64,000 nucleotides of DNA. It comes from Bartonella machadoae. Lineage in GTDB: Bacteria; Pseudomonadota; Alphaproteobacteria; Rhizobiales; Rhizobiaceae. Both the position numbers and the translations under genes were made by a program. Under the pieces are notes generated by a model, which was not told the DNA's origin, did no database searches, and saw nothing but the letters and a program-made list of their open reading frames with translations. Shown in pieces: positions 18,651 to 27,482 of this stretch; the first letter of the stretch is position 1, and the number at the start of each line of letters is the position of its first letter. The stretch spans positions 785,095 to 849,094 of the forward strand of contig NZ_CP087114.1 in the NCBI RefSeq assembly GCF_022559585.1, given 5' to 3'.

Positions 18651-18728
18651 ATCATAAAACACTTCAAACTATTTATTTTGATCTCTTAAAATACATATCG
18701 AATTTGTTTTTATTAACACAAAAACGAA

Positions 18729-18768
18729 TAGTAAATTTTACTACTTTGCTGTTTATAGGCTGTTTATA
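18729..18768 (+). promoter_or_regulatory. Operator-like block upstream of RM gene B
   Basis: TAGTAAA-T-TTTACTA palindrome at 18729-18743, then GCTGTTTATA twice (18748-18757 and 18759-18768). The second repeat runs into TATAAT, a possible -10 box, but no well-spaced -35 was found. Same block as in A and C. Confidence 0.45.
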
Positions 18769-18925
18769 ATTGCATCTTGTAAATTTTTTTGACGGATTTG
18801 ATAGGTTTTCGCGCCATTTTGGTTTATTTGGTACTCGATATTTGTTCTAAATGTATTTATGAAACGCCATTGTGATTCTTACACTGTTAATGAGTCAATG
18901 TCATAAGGTATGGAGTTTCTCTATA

Positions 18926-21900
18926 ATGTCTCAAACCCTCAATTTTGATAACAAACAATCCTCTTTACGCTCTCTCTTACAATCCTATCGTGAAAAATCA
19001 ATCTCAGATCAAGAAAAGCAAAAGGCTTTCGAAAAGTTTGTAATTGCTTATCTCACGCAAGACCCTCTCCAATGCCAAGAATATGAAACGGTTCAAAGCT
19101 ATAGAGACGTGGCTGATGTGCATGGATGGAAAGGAAGCGATGAAGATACGGATATTGATCTGGTGGCAAAAATCCGTGATTGCAATGAGTATGTCGCCAT
19201 TCAATGTAAATTTTATGAGACAAATTATCAGATCACGCAAGAGAACATTGAGAGCTTTATCGCCATCTCAGGTAAAAATCGTTTTAAATATCGCCTTCTT
19301 ATTGACAGCACGCAAGGTGAATTAAGCGAAAACGCCAATACCATGATTGAAGGACAAGCGGTTCCGGTTTATCGCATTAATCTCTTCAATATGGAAAACA
19401 GTGCAATTGATTGGGGGATTTTTGAAACAGAAGGGAAAATTGTTCTTAAAGATAAGAAACAAAAGTTGCCTTTTACCCATCAGAAAGAAGCCATTGAAGC
19501 TGTCTGTGAGGGATTAAAAGAAGCAGACCGTGGCAAGCTGATTATGGCTTGTGGAACGGGTAAAACTTTCACCAGTCTCAAGATAGCAGAAACTCTTGCT
19601 GGTCAAGGCAAGCGTGTTTTGTTTTTGGTGCCTTCTCTTGCTCTTATGTCACAAACCATCAGAGAATGGACAGCGGATGCACAAATCCCGTTGCGTTCCT
19701 TTGCTGTGTGTTCGGATAAGCAAATAGGCAAGCGGCGTTTCAATAATGATGATGATGCTGAACTGAGTGCTTCAGATCTTGCCTTGCCTGTCACAACCGA
19801 TGCGCAAATGCTTGGAGAGAAAGGGAACAAAGTTTCTCCCCATGTTATGAATGTTGTTTTTGCTACTTACCAATCAATCCAAGTGATTGCTGATGCACAA
19901 AAGGACCATGATTTACCTGAATTTGATCTGATCATTTGCGATGAAGCCCATAGGACAACGGGGGCGGCTTTGGGAACCGATAAAAGTGAATCTGATTTTA
20001 TCAAGGTTCATGATAACAGCATTATTAAGGGCAAAAAACGTCTCTACATGACCGCAACCCCGCGCATCTTTAGTGACAATGCAAAAAGGCGTGCGGATGA
20101 ACTGGATGCTGTTCTGGCGTCTATGGATAATGAGACAATCTATGGAAAACAGCTCTATTTTTATAGTTTCTCCGATGCCGTCAAGAATGACCTCTTAACG
20201 CCTTATAAGATTATTGTCTTGGGTGTGGATGAAAAGTTCGTACGTGATACTCTTGAGATTCCTACCAACCATAAGAATTATGAACTTACTCTTGATGATA
20301 GAACAAAGATCTTAGGCTGTTACCAAGCTCTTAGCAAAATCGATCTGAAAGTTGATCTTGGTGATGACCCTAATCCCATGCGCCGTGCTTTGGCTTTTTG
20401 TAAAGATATTAAAACCTCGCAACGCATTCGTGATACCTTTGAAGGCAAGGGTGTTAAGAGAGCTTTCCGTAAAATCCATAAAGAACACAAAGATACACCT
20501 CCTCTTCTCTGTGAGGTGCAACATATTGATGGAAAAGATGGTGCCAAGAAACGAACGGAATTGCTTGAATGGTTGGAAGCTGATGCGGGGGAAAATACCT
20601 GTCGTATCTTAACCAATGTTCGCTGTCTCTCAGAAGGTGTGGATGTCCCTGCTCTTGATGCGGTGATGTTTTTACACCCGCGCAAAAGCCAAGTGGATGT
20701 CATACAGGCGGTGGGGCGTGTGATGCGTCGGGCTCCCAATAAGAAAAGAGGCTATATCATTTTACCGGTTGGCGTACCGGCTGGGATCTCCCCCGAATTG
20801 GCTTTAAAAAACAATAAGAAATACAGTGTTGTTTGGCAAGTTCTCAATGCTTTGCTTTCTCATGATGAGAATTTTAGCAAAACCCTTAATCAAATGAACT
20901 TAGGGCAAGATGTAAGTTCTATTATCGATATTGTCACGGTTTCTCAAAAGATGGAGATAGAAAATGTGACAACCGTTGTTGATGATGTGCCCTTACAAGC
21001 GAAAACAGAAAGTGCACATGCTTCTTTTGCTACGACTGTCCGTAAATCCCTTTCTCACCATAATGGGCAAGGACAATTGCCTCTGTATAAGGCATTCCCC
21101 AATGCTTTTAGAACATTTCTTGTCAAAAGATCTACTATGAGTGACTATTGGGAAAACTGGGCGGGTAATGTTGCTGATATTGCACAAAATCATATCAACC
21201 GCCTGCAAAATATGCTTGCTGATGAAAAGAGCAAAGCATGCCGTGCGTTTGATGCGTTTCTCAAAGAATTACAAAACAACTTAAACAGTGATATCAAGCA
21301 AGAGGAAGCTGTTGAGATGCTTGCACAGCATCTTGTCACGCGTCCTGTTTTTGAAGCTTTATTTGATGGCAATCAATTTGTTCAAAACAATGCCATCTCA
21401 CAAGCAATGGAAAAGATTTTAAAGGAATTAGACAAGACCAATATTGAAGAAGAGTCAAAAGAGCTTAAAGAATTCTATGACAGTGTCAAATTCCGTGCCT
21501 CTGGGATTACCGAACCCCATGCAAGACAAAATCTGATTATCAAGCTTTATGAAAGCTTTTTTGCCAAGGCTTTCAAACGTACAACCGATAAGCTTGGGAT
21601 TGTTTACACCCCTGTTGAGGTTGTCGATTTTATTATTCATTCCGTTGATGATGTTTTACGGAAAGAATTTGGCAAGAGCTTGGGTTCCCGTGGTGTTTCT
21701 ATTCTTGACCCTTTTACGGGAACAGGTACCTTTATCACGCGTTTGTTACAATCCAATCTCATTAAACCAGAGGATATGGAATATAAGTTCCGTCATGATA
21801 TCCATGCCAATGAGATTGTTCTTTTAGCCTATTACATAGCAGCGATTAATATTGAATCAACCTATCATAGTCTTATGAAAGGAGATTATATTCCCTTTAA

Positions 21901-23911
21901 ACATATTGGTTTAACCGATACGTTTCAGATGCTCGAAGAGAAAAATCTGCTGCAAAAATTGTTTAAAGAAAACAGTGAGTATTTAGAACTTCAGAAAAAT
22001 CTCAATATTGAAGTGATTTTTGGTAATCCTCCTTATTCAACAGGGCAAAAAAGCGAAAATGACAACGCAAAAAACACCTCTTACCCCATATTAGATAAAC
22101 GTATCAGTGAGACTTATGTCGCTCATTCAAAAGCAAGTCTCATGCAATCTCTATACGATAGCTACATCCGTGCTATTCGCTGGGCAAGTGACCGTATAAA
22201 AGACTGTGGTGTTATTGGTTTTGTCACAAATGCCGGTTTTGTAGATACTAAATCTATGGATGGTTTACGAAAATGTCTGGTTGAAGAATTTAGCAGCCTT
22301 TATATTTTCCATTTGCGTGGTAATCAACGCACCTCTGGAGAACTTTCTCGAAAAGAAGGAGGCAAAATTTTTGGTTCTGGATCACGAGCCCCTATTGCCA
22401 TCTCTATTCTTGTGAAAAATCCAGAATCCAAACAGCATGGTAAAATATATTTCTATGGTGTTGAAGATTATCTCACAAGAGAAAAAAAGCTTAAGTCAAT
22501 TAAGGACTTTGGTAGCATTGAGGGTATTACACGGAGTGAACACGGTTGGAAAATCATTACACCAGACAAACATGGTGATTGGATAAATCAACGTGATGAA
22601 AGTTTTAAAGCATTTTTAGCTATGGGTGTTAAGGAAGGTCATGATAAAAAACTTTTTGGGACTTATTCTTGTGGTATTTCAACTAGTCGTGATGCGTGGG
22701 CATATAACTCAAGTCGTGAATCTTTAACAAAAAATATGAAGAATATGATTGCGTTCTATAATAGCGAAGTAGAACGTTTTAATGATGCCCATCCACATAC
22801 TGACCGTAGAACACGTGCAAAGGTTGTCAATAGTTTTGTAAATTCAGATGAGAAAAAGATAAGTTGGAGCCATAATGTTAAACAAGAATTGGTAAGGGAA
22901 AAGATTCTTAAATTTGAAAATATATCTCTCACGCAAAGTGCATATCGTCCTTTTACAAAACAATGGCTTTATTACAATCGTACTTTCAATGAGAGAGTCT
23001 ACCAAATGCCGTGTATATTTCCTATAGGAAAAGCAGTTGAAAATAGGGTGATACAAATTACAGGTATAGGAATTACACGTGGTTTTTCTGTTTTGATGAC
23101 TAAAGATGTACCTAATTATCACGCAATGGATACTGGACAAGGTTTTCCACGCTATATTTATGAAGATGTTGAATCTTCAATAGATGACCATGATAAGAAA
23201 CAGTCTCATTTATTTACAAATTCTACAGAAAAAACCAAAGCTGCTGGTTTACAACGTCGCGATGCCATTACTGATGAAGGTTTAGCACATTTTAAAGCTG
23301 CTTATCCTAATGAAACCATAACTAAAGATGATATCTTCTATTATGTTTACGGACTCTTGCATTCAGAAAATTACCGTGCTCGCTATGCTGATAATCTCTC
23401 TAAAGAATTGCCTCGCATCCCTTGCGTAAAGAGCACTGAAGATTTCTGGGCGTTTGTTAATGCGGGTCGTGAATTAGGTAATTTGCACGTTAATTATGAA
23501 ACGGTGAACCCTTATCCCGTGACCTTTAAAAAAGGCAATCCAAAACTTACAGAGATCTCTAATCCTGAGAAATTTTATTACGTTACAGAAATGAAATTCG
23601 CTGGCAATAGCAAGGAAAAGGATAAAACCACTGTTATTTACAATAGCAATATCATAATAACAGATATACCTAAGGAAGCTTATGAGTATATCGTAAATGG
23701 TAAACCCGCTCTTGAATGGGTTATGGGGCGTCAATGTGTAAAGACTGATAAAAAGAGTGGCATTGTTAATGATGCCAATCGCTATGCACTTGAAACCATT
23801 GGCAACCCTGCTTATCCATTGGAATTGTTCCAAAGGGTTATTACGGTAAGTTTAGAAACAATGAAGATTGTTAAGAACCTCCCAAATTTGGAATTAAGAG
23901 AAACTGAATAG
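18926..23911 (+). CDS. Type ISP-like single-chain restriction-modification enzyme (element B)
   Basis: A 1661-aa enzyme with the same domain order as the element A copy: nuclease QCK near 95, GTGKT 210-214, DEAH 339-342, methylase DPFTGTG near 928 and NPPY at 1034-1037. All key motifs are intact. The sequence equals A almost throughout except about 1050-1410 (22076-23156), the expected target-recognition region, where many residues differ; the tail after 1410 is again nearly identical. This suggests a different recognition sequence for the same engine. The ribosome site GGAG lies 11 bp before the ATG. Methylates its own DNA and attacks foreign phage DNA. Confidence 0.9.
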   Translation: MSQTLNFDNKQSSLRSLLQSYREKSISDQEKQKAFEKFVIAYLTQDPLQCQEYETVQSYRDVADVHGWKGSDEDTDIDLVAKIRDCNEYVAIQCKFYETNYQITQENIESFIAISGKNRFKYRLLIDSTQGELSENANTMIEGQAVPVYRINLFNMENSAIDWGIFETEGKIVLKDKKQKLPFTHQKEAIEAVCEGLKEADRGKLIMACGTGKTFTSLKIAETLAGQGKRVLFLVPSLALMSQTIREWTADAQIPLRSFAVCSDKQIGKRRFNNDDDAELSASDLALPVTTDAQMLGEKGNKVSPHVMNVVFATYQSIQVIADAQKDHDLPEFDLIICDEAHRTTGAALGTDKSESDFIKVHDNSIIKGKKRLYMTATPRIFSDNAKRRADELDAVLASMDNETIYGKQLYFYSFSDAVKNDLLTPYKIIVLGVDEKFVRDTLEIPTNHKNYELTLDDRTKILGCYQALSKIDLKVDLGDDPNPMRRALAFCKDIKTSQRIRDTFEGKGVKRAFRKIHKEHKDTPPLLCEVQHIDGKDGAKKRTELLEWLEADAGENTCRILTNVRCLSEGVDVPALDAVMFLHPRKSQVDVIQAVGRVMRRAPNKKRGYIILPVGVPAGISPELALKNNKKYSVVWQVLNALLSHDENFSKTLNQMNLGQDVSSIIDIVTVSQKMEIENVTTVVDDVPLQAKTESAHASFATTVRKSLSHHNGQGQLPLYKAFPNAFRTFLVKRSTMSDYWENWAGNVADIAQNHINRLQNMLADEKSKACRAFDAFLKELQNNLNSDIKQEEAVEMLAQHLVTRPVFEALFDGNQFVQNNAISQAMEKILKELDKTNIEEESKELKEFYDSVKFRASGITEPHARQNLIIKLYESFFAKAFKRTTDKLGIVYTPVEVVDFIIHSVDDVLRKEFGKSLGSRGVSILDPFTGTGTFITRLLQSNLIKPEDMEYKFRHDIHANEIVLLAYYIAAINIESTYHSLMKGDYIPFKHIGLTDTFQMLEEKNLLQKLFKENSEYLELQKNLNIEVIFGNPPYSTGQKSENDNAKNTSYPILDKRISETYVAHSKASLMQSLYDSYIRAIRWASDRIKDCGVIGFVTNAGFVDTKSMDGLRKCLVEEFSSLYIFHLRGNQRTSGELSRKEGGKIFGSGSRAPIAISILVKNPESKQHGKIYFYGVEDYLTREKKLKSIKDFGSIEGITRSEHGWKIITPDKHGDWINQRDESFKAFLAMGVKEGHDKKLFGTYSCGISTSRDAWAYNSSRESLTKNMKNMIAFYNSEVERFNDAHPHTDRRTRAKVVNSFVNSDEKKISWSHNVKQELVREKILKFENISLTQSAYRPFTKQWLYYNRTFNERVYQMPCIFPIGKAVENRVIQITGIGITRGFSVLMTKDVPNYHAMDTGQGFPRYIYEDVESSIDDHDKKQSHLFTNSTEKTKAAGLQRRDAITDEGLAHFKAAYPNETITKDDIFYYVYGLLHSENYRARYADNLSKELPRIPCVKSTEDFWAFVNAGRELGNLHVNYETVNPYPVTFKKGNPKLTEISNPEKFYYVTEMKFAGNSKEKDKTTVIYNSNIIITDIPKEAYEYIVNGKPALEWVMGRQCVKTDKKSGIVNDANRYALETIGNPAYPLELFQRVITVSLETMKIVKNLPNLELRETE

Positions 23912-24015
23912 ATTTATGAATCATGCCAATCTTATAAGGGGTATAGATCTTATAACCATCATCTATACTCTCTTATTAGATTGCTTACCTATAATCTTAA
24001 AAGGAATGATTTACT

Positions 24016-24156
24016 ATGCGCAATTCTAAAAAGAGAAGCCTTGCACTTTTAGACACTCTTATTTGGATTGCTTTAAGGTTTTTAAGAAATCCCATCTTAA
24101 ATAGAATGAGATTTTTTTACATTGCCTTTAAAAGATTATATCGCTCTCTCAAATGA
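24016..24156 (+). CDS. Small basic hydrophobic peptide (46 aa)
   Basis: Unrecognised. MRNSKKRS start, a hydrophobic stretch LALLDTLIWIALRFL and an Arg/Lys-rich tail; strongly basic with one acidic residue. AAGGA lies eight bases before the ATG. The element C copy keeps the length and differs at only about three residues, all within an intact frame, which supports a real gene. The A copy is broken. It lies inside the inverted repeats with the RM gene. Could be a membrane-active type I-like toxin, an RM-associated regulator, or chance; no function can be assigned. Confidence 0.5.
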   Translation: MRNSKKRSLALLDTLIWIALRFLRNPILNRMRFFYIAFKRLYRSLK

Positions 24157-24445
24157 GAGCATCATATCTTTCAAAAGCTCTCTTTAAAGACAAATATGCG
24201 TATTAATAGGTTGTATTTATCAAGAGAGATTGTTTTTTGAAGCATTGATAAAACTTAATATATTAAAATATAATGTTTTTTATCTTTTTAGTGTTTTTTT
24301 CTTTAAAACACAAAGTTTCAAAACTCAAAACCCTCTTTAAATCTATAAGTTACTCTTTATAACATGCCTCATAATCACGAGCTGTCTTTTGAAAGGATTT
24401 AAAGAGCCATATTCCCTCTCATAAAACATGGTTTAATTATTCATT

Positions 24446-24633
24446 AAAATCATAAATGCTGTCAGTTAAATTTTTTGACAGATACTGACAGGTTTTGTTC
24501 AATTGATATCATTAATTGTCACTATAAATCATCTTATTAGCATTGAATATTTCTCAAAACACACTAACACATTGAAATATAATATTTTTTACTTTTTGCT
24601 AAAAGATGTTTTTTAAAATGAGGGGGGGTAAAT
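24446..24633. repeat. Distal inverted repeat of the element B RM cassette
   Basis: Inverted partner of 18460-18650. The region between the peptide gene and this repeat (24157-24445) and from it to the promoter at 25072 is AT-rich and holds no convincing gene. Confidence 0.75.
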
Positions 24634-25071
24634 GACTGCTAATAACTGACAAGAGGCAAAAGCCCCTTAAAAGGTATTTTGATAAGGATATAAGAATTCA
24701 AAATGTTTTCATAACAAATCAAAACCGCATGATCATATTTATCATTTTGTTTTATGAGAATGAATCGAAAAAAGTTTTGAATCAAAAGCATTGATTATAA
24801 AGATGCGATCTCTTTATAAAATGACAACGAAATTCACAAAAATATTCACAAGTTATCTCATAAAAATAATCATGCGTTATAAAGTTAAAAATATGCGTTA
24901 TGAGAGCGTTTTTAGTTGTTATGATGTTTAAAAGAGAAAAATAACGCAATTGCGTAATATAGAGTCAAATAGACGCAATAAAACATAAAATATTTATAAG
25001 CATATGACGCATATTTATACACAATGGCATAAAAAATAATTATAAAAAACACAAAAAAGAATAAAAGATAG

Positions 25072-25100
25072 TTGACAATAAATACGTAATTTGTTATATA
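25072..25100 (+). promoter_or_regulatory. Sigma-70 promoter of the YdcK-like cassette (element B)
   Basis: TTGACA at 25072-25077, a 17 bp spacer and TATATA at 25095-25100: consensus boxes with ideal spacing. Transcription would start at about 25107, just ahead of the structured leader. The element C copy keeps both boxes and the spacing. Confidence 0.8.
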
Positions 25101-25106
25101 AATACT

Positions 25107-25342
25107 CAAGTGATGAAAACACTAACAACTAGCGGATGGATTACGAAACAATCTTTCCCATCTTTTTGAGAACTGACTTTCTTTTATGCTATTGAACGCA
25201 TATAATGATTTTGTCGGGTGTGGTTACGCCATACAATACCTTTATAGGAAAAGCGTAACAACGGGCTAGTTGCCGTGTTTTCAACGCCCGATACCTTTAT
25301 AGGTATCAACTGAAAACTTCAAACAACTAGGAGACACTAGCT
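25107..25342 (+). ncRNA. Structured leader RNA with alternative pairing over the ribosome site (element B)
   Basis: Segments: CAACTAG at 25126-25132; CGGGTG 25215-25220 pairing with CGCCCG 25285-25290; GTTACGC 25223-25229 pairing with GCGTAAC 25253-25259; CTAGTTG 25266-25272; GATACC 25290-25295 pairing with GGTATC 25302-25307; and a second CAACTAG at 25324-25330 running into the GGAG ribosome site. CTAGTTG can pair with either CAACTAG copy. The element C leader keeps these pairings through compensating changes. Reads like a cis-acting translational switch; ligand or trigger unknown. Confidence 0.7.
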
Positions 25343-26071
25343 ATGAATGCTACTGTTAATAAGAAAACATCATCCAAAAAATATGAATTCACATATGATA
25401 TGCAATGCGTCAATGGTCACTTATTATACCGTATCCGTGCTTTAAAAGACTTTGCTGATGTCAAAAAAGGTGACCTTGGGGGGTATATCGAAAAGGAAAG
25501 TAACCTCTCTCATGATGGGGACTGCTGGGTTTATGATCAGGCTCGTGTCTTTGAAAAGGCTCGTGTCTTTGGGAATGCAAAAATAAAAGGTTATTTTGTC
25601 GACGTTTATGGCAAGGCAAAAATTTATGGCAATGCTATTTTTGAAGGTCGTACAATAAAAGGCAATGCAAAACTTTATGGCAATGCCCATGTGCAAAATG
25701 CTGTTGCAATTGAAGGCAATGCAAAAATTTATGATAACGCCTCTGTAACGAATTATGCTCATATTTCTGATGATGCTGTCATATGTGATGATGCCCATGT
25801 CGGAGGCAATGCAAAAATAAGTGGCGCTGCTCATATTTGTGATCATTCTCAAGTTTGTGATGATGCTGTGGTTTGTGGGGCTCTTATCTCAGGCAATTCT
25901 TATGTACATAGTGCCGCCTCTTTAACTTCTGATGATCATATTTGGGACGAGGCATATCCGGAATTGGGTAGTGAAGATGATTATTATCGTCACGAATATT
26001 ATGATGATTATGGTTATGATGATGATTACGAATATGATTGCAATTCTGAAGATGCAAATCAAGCTGCGTAA
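25343..26071 (+). CDS. YdcK-like hexapeptide-repeat protein 1 (element B)
   Basis: A 242-aa protein. The N-terminal domain (about 12-60; YRIRALKDFADVKKGDLGG then NLSHDGDCWVYD) resembles the start of E. coli YdcK as I recall it (DFNDVKAG, then GDCWIYD). It is followed by about 20 six-residue repeats of the type GNAKIYDNA, expected to form a left-handed beta-helix, and a Tyr/Asp-rich acidic tail (about 208-232). No signal peptide. First gene after the leader RNA, so its translation should be the regulated step. Biochemical role unknown for the family. Confidence 0.75.
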   Translation: MNATVNKKTSSKKYEFTYDMQCVNGHLLYRIRALKDFADVKKGDLGGYIEKESNLSHDGDCWVYDQARVFEKARVFGNAKIKGYFVDVYGKAKIYGNAIFEGRTIKGNAKLYGNAHVQNAVAIEGNAKIYDNASVTNYAHISDDAVICDDAHVGGNAKISGAAHICDHSQVCDDAVVCGALISGNSYVHSAASLTSDDHIWDEAYPELGSEDDYYRHEYYDDYGYDDDYEYDCNSEDANQAA

Positions 26072-26078
26072 ATAACAC

Positions 26079-26103
26079 CGTGGGCGCGGCGGGGGCGCCC
26101 CTT
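26079..26103 (+). terminator. GC-rich intergenic hairpin after YdcK-like gene 1 (element B)
   Basis: GGGCGC and GCGCCC enclose a G-rich loop, followed by CTTCTT. It stands out against the AT-rich surroundings. Likely an attenuator or mRNA-stabilising stem between cassette genes; the T-tract is too weak for a strong terminator. Confidence 0.45.
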
Positions 26104-26155
26104 CTTAAGAACATTTCATTCAAATTTTATCCATTATTTAGATTGGGAGCTCCCT

Positions 26156-26839
26156 ATGACCACTAAAACTGTATCTAAAATTGTATCCAAAAAATATGAA
26201 TTAACAAATGAAACGCATGTCGTTGGTAATCGTACCCTTTATCGCATTCGTGCATTAAGAGATTTTGCTGATGTCAAGGCTGGTCAATTGGGGGGCTTTA
26301 TTGAGAATGAAAATAATCTCTCTCATGATGGTAACTGCTGGGTTTATGATGATGCGTGGGTTGCTGACAATGGCGTCGTATCTGATAATGCGCAAATTTT
26401 CAATTATGCTAGCGTTTTCGATAATGCAACGGTTTGTGATGATGCAAAGGTTTGTGATTGTGCAAAAATTTATGACAATGCAAAAATTGCTGATAATGCT
26501 AGGGTTTTGGGAAGGGCTTTTGTTTACAATCATGCCTGTGTTTTGAATAATTCTGAAGTTTCTGACAGGGCTGTTATAAAAGGCAATGCAAAAATTTATG
26601 ATAACGCTTTACTAACTGGCTATGCGCAAGCTTATGGGAATGCAAAGATTTTTGGTAACGCACAAGTTTGGTTTTTTGCTGTGGTTTGTGATGATGCTTG
26701 TATTTATGACAATGCTAAAGTTACAGGTGCTACATACATTTGCAATAAAGTGAGTGTTTTTGGTAATTCATATATAGATACAAAAAAATTGAATGGTAAT
26801 ATCAAAATTTGTGATCAAATCATAAATAAAGCAGCATAA
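26156..26839 (+). CDS. YdcK-like hexapeptide-repeat protein 2 (element B)
   Basis: A 227-aa protein: the N-terminal domain with KKYELTNETH, LYRIRALRDFADVKAGQLGGF and NLSHDGNCWVYD, then hexapeptide repeats rich in DNA-x-V and GNA-K-I (about 60-215). No acidic tail. Separated from gene 1 by 84 bp with a GC-rich hairpin. Its element C counterpart is an in-frame double-length version. Function unknown. Confidence 0.75.
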   Translation: MTTKTVSKIVSKKYELTNETHVVGNRTLYRIRALRDFADVKAGQLGGFIENENNLSHDGNCWVYDDAWVADNGVVSDNAQIFNYASVFDNATVCDDAKVCDCAKIYDNAKIADNARVLGRAFVYNHACVLNNSEVSDRAVIKGNAKIYDNALLTGYAQAYGNAKIFGNAQVWFFAVVCDDACIYDNAKVTGATYICNKVSVFGNSYIDTKKLNGNIKICDQIINKAA

Positions 26840-26840
26840 A

Positions 26841-26862
26841 TAACGGCGCGGGGGGCGCCTGC
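26841..26862 (+). terminator. GC-rich intergenic hairpin after YdcK-like gene 2 (element B)
   Basis: GGCGC and GCGCC flank a run of G. Same placement after the corresponding gene in element C. Possible attenuator. Confidence 0.4.
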
Positions 26863-26911
26863 TTTCCAAATTCTTTCATTTAAAATCTCATGTTCTATAA
26901 GGATTGTTCCT

Positions 26912-27409
26912 ATGCAAAAGAAATTTGCACTTACAAATGAAACGCGTCTCTTTGGTAATCGCATATTGTATCGCATTCAGGCTTTAAAAAGCTTTTCTGA
27001 TGTCAAGGCTGGTCAACTCGGTGGTTTTATCGAAAATGAAAATAACCTCTCTCATGATGGCAATTGCTGGGTTTATGGTAATGCTCTGGTTTTAAACTCA
27101 GGTCGGGTTTCTGAAAATGCTAGGGTCTATCATAACGCTATTATCGCTGGTTATGTCTATGGAAATGCTATCGTTCTTGGTAAATCGATCATTTATGACC
27201 ATGCTCATGTCTATGGTAATGCACAAATTTATGATCACGCCCGTGTCGTCAATTATGTTCATATTTATGAAAATGCTCATAGTCACGGCATTGTTATGAT
27301 TTTAGAAAAGACACGTGATGATATTGAAACAAGGTCTTATATCGAATTGCTTTCCAATAATGAAATAAAAATCATCTGGCTGCGTAATAAAGCCTTTTTA
27401 AATCTTTAA
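26912..27409 (+). CDS. YdcK-like hexapeptide-repeat protein 3, short (element B)
   Basis: A 165-aa protein with the shared N-terminal domain (ALTNETRLFGN ... LKSFSDVKAGQLGGF), only about ten hexapeptide repeats, and a non-repeat C-terminus ending IKIIWLRNKAFLNL that is unlike the other members. The element C copy is nearly identical along the full length. The short helix plus capping domain may let it form oligomers; this is speculation. Confidence 0.75.
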   Translation: MQKKFALTNETRLFGNRILYRIQALKSFSDVKAGQLGGFIENENNLSHDGNCWVYGNALVLNSGRVSENARVYHNAIIAGYVYGNAIVLGKSIIYDHAHVYGNAQIYDHARVVNYVHIYENAHSHGIVMILEKTRDDIETRSYIELLSNNEIKIIWLRNKAFLNL

Positions 27410-27482
27410 AGCGCGGCGGTCATTCCCTTTTTCCAACATTTTCCATGCAACTTTTTTCACAAGAGAGATTGTGAGGGGTCTT

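Noticed and set aside
24912-25109. Minus-strand 65-aa hydrophobic frame upstream of the YdcK-like cassette
   Set aside because: Very AT-rich composition yields such frames by chance; the element C sequence does not keep it and a strong promoter overlaps it.
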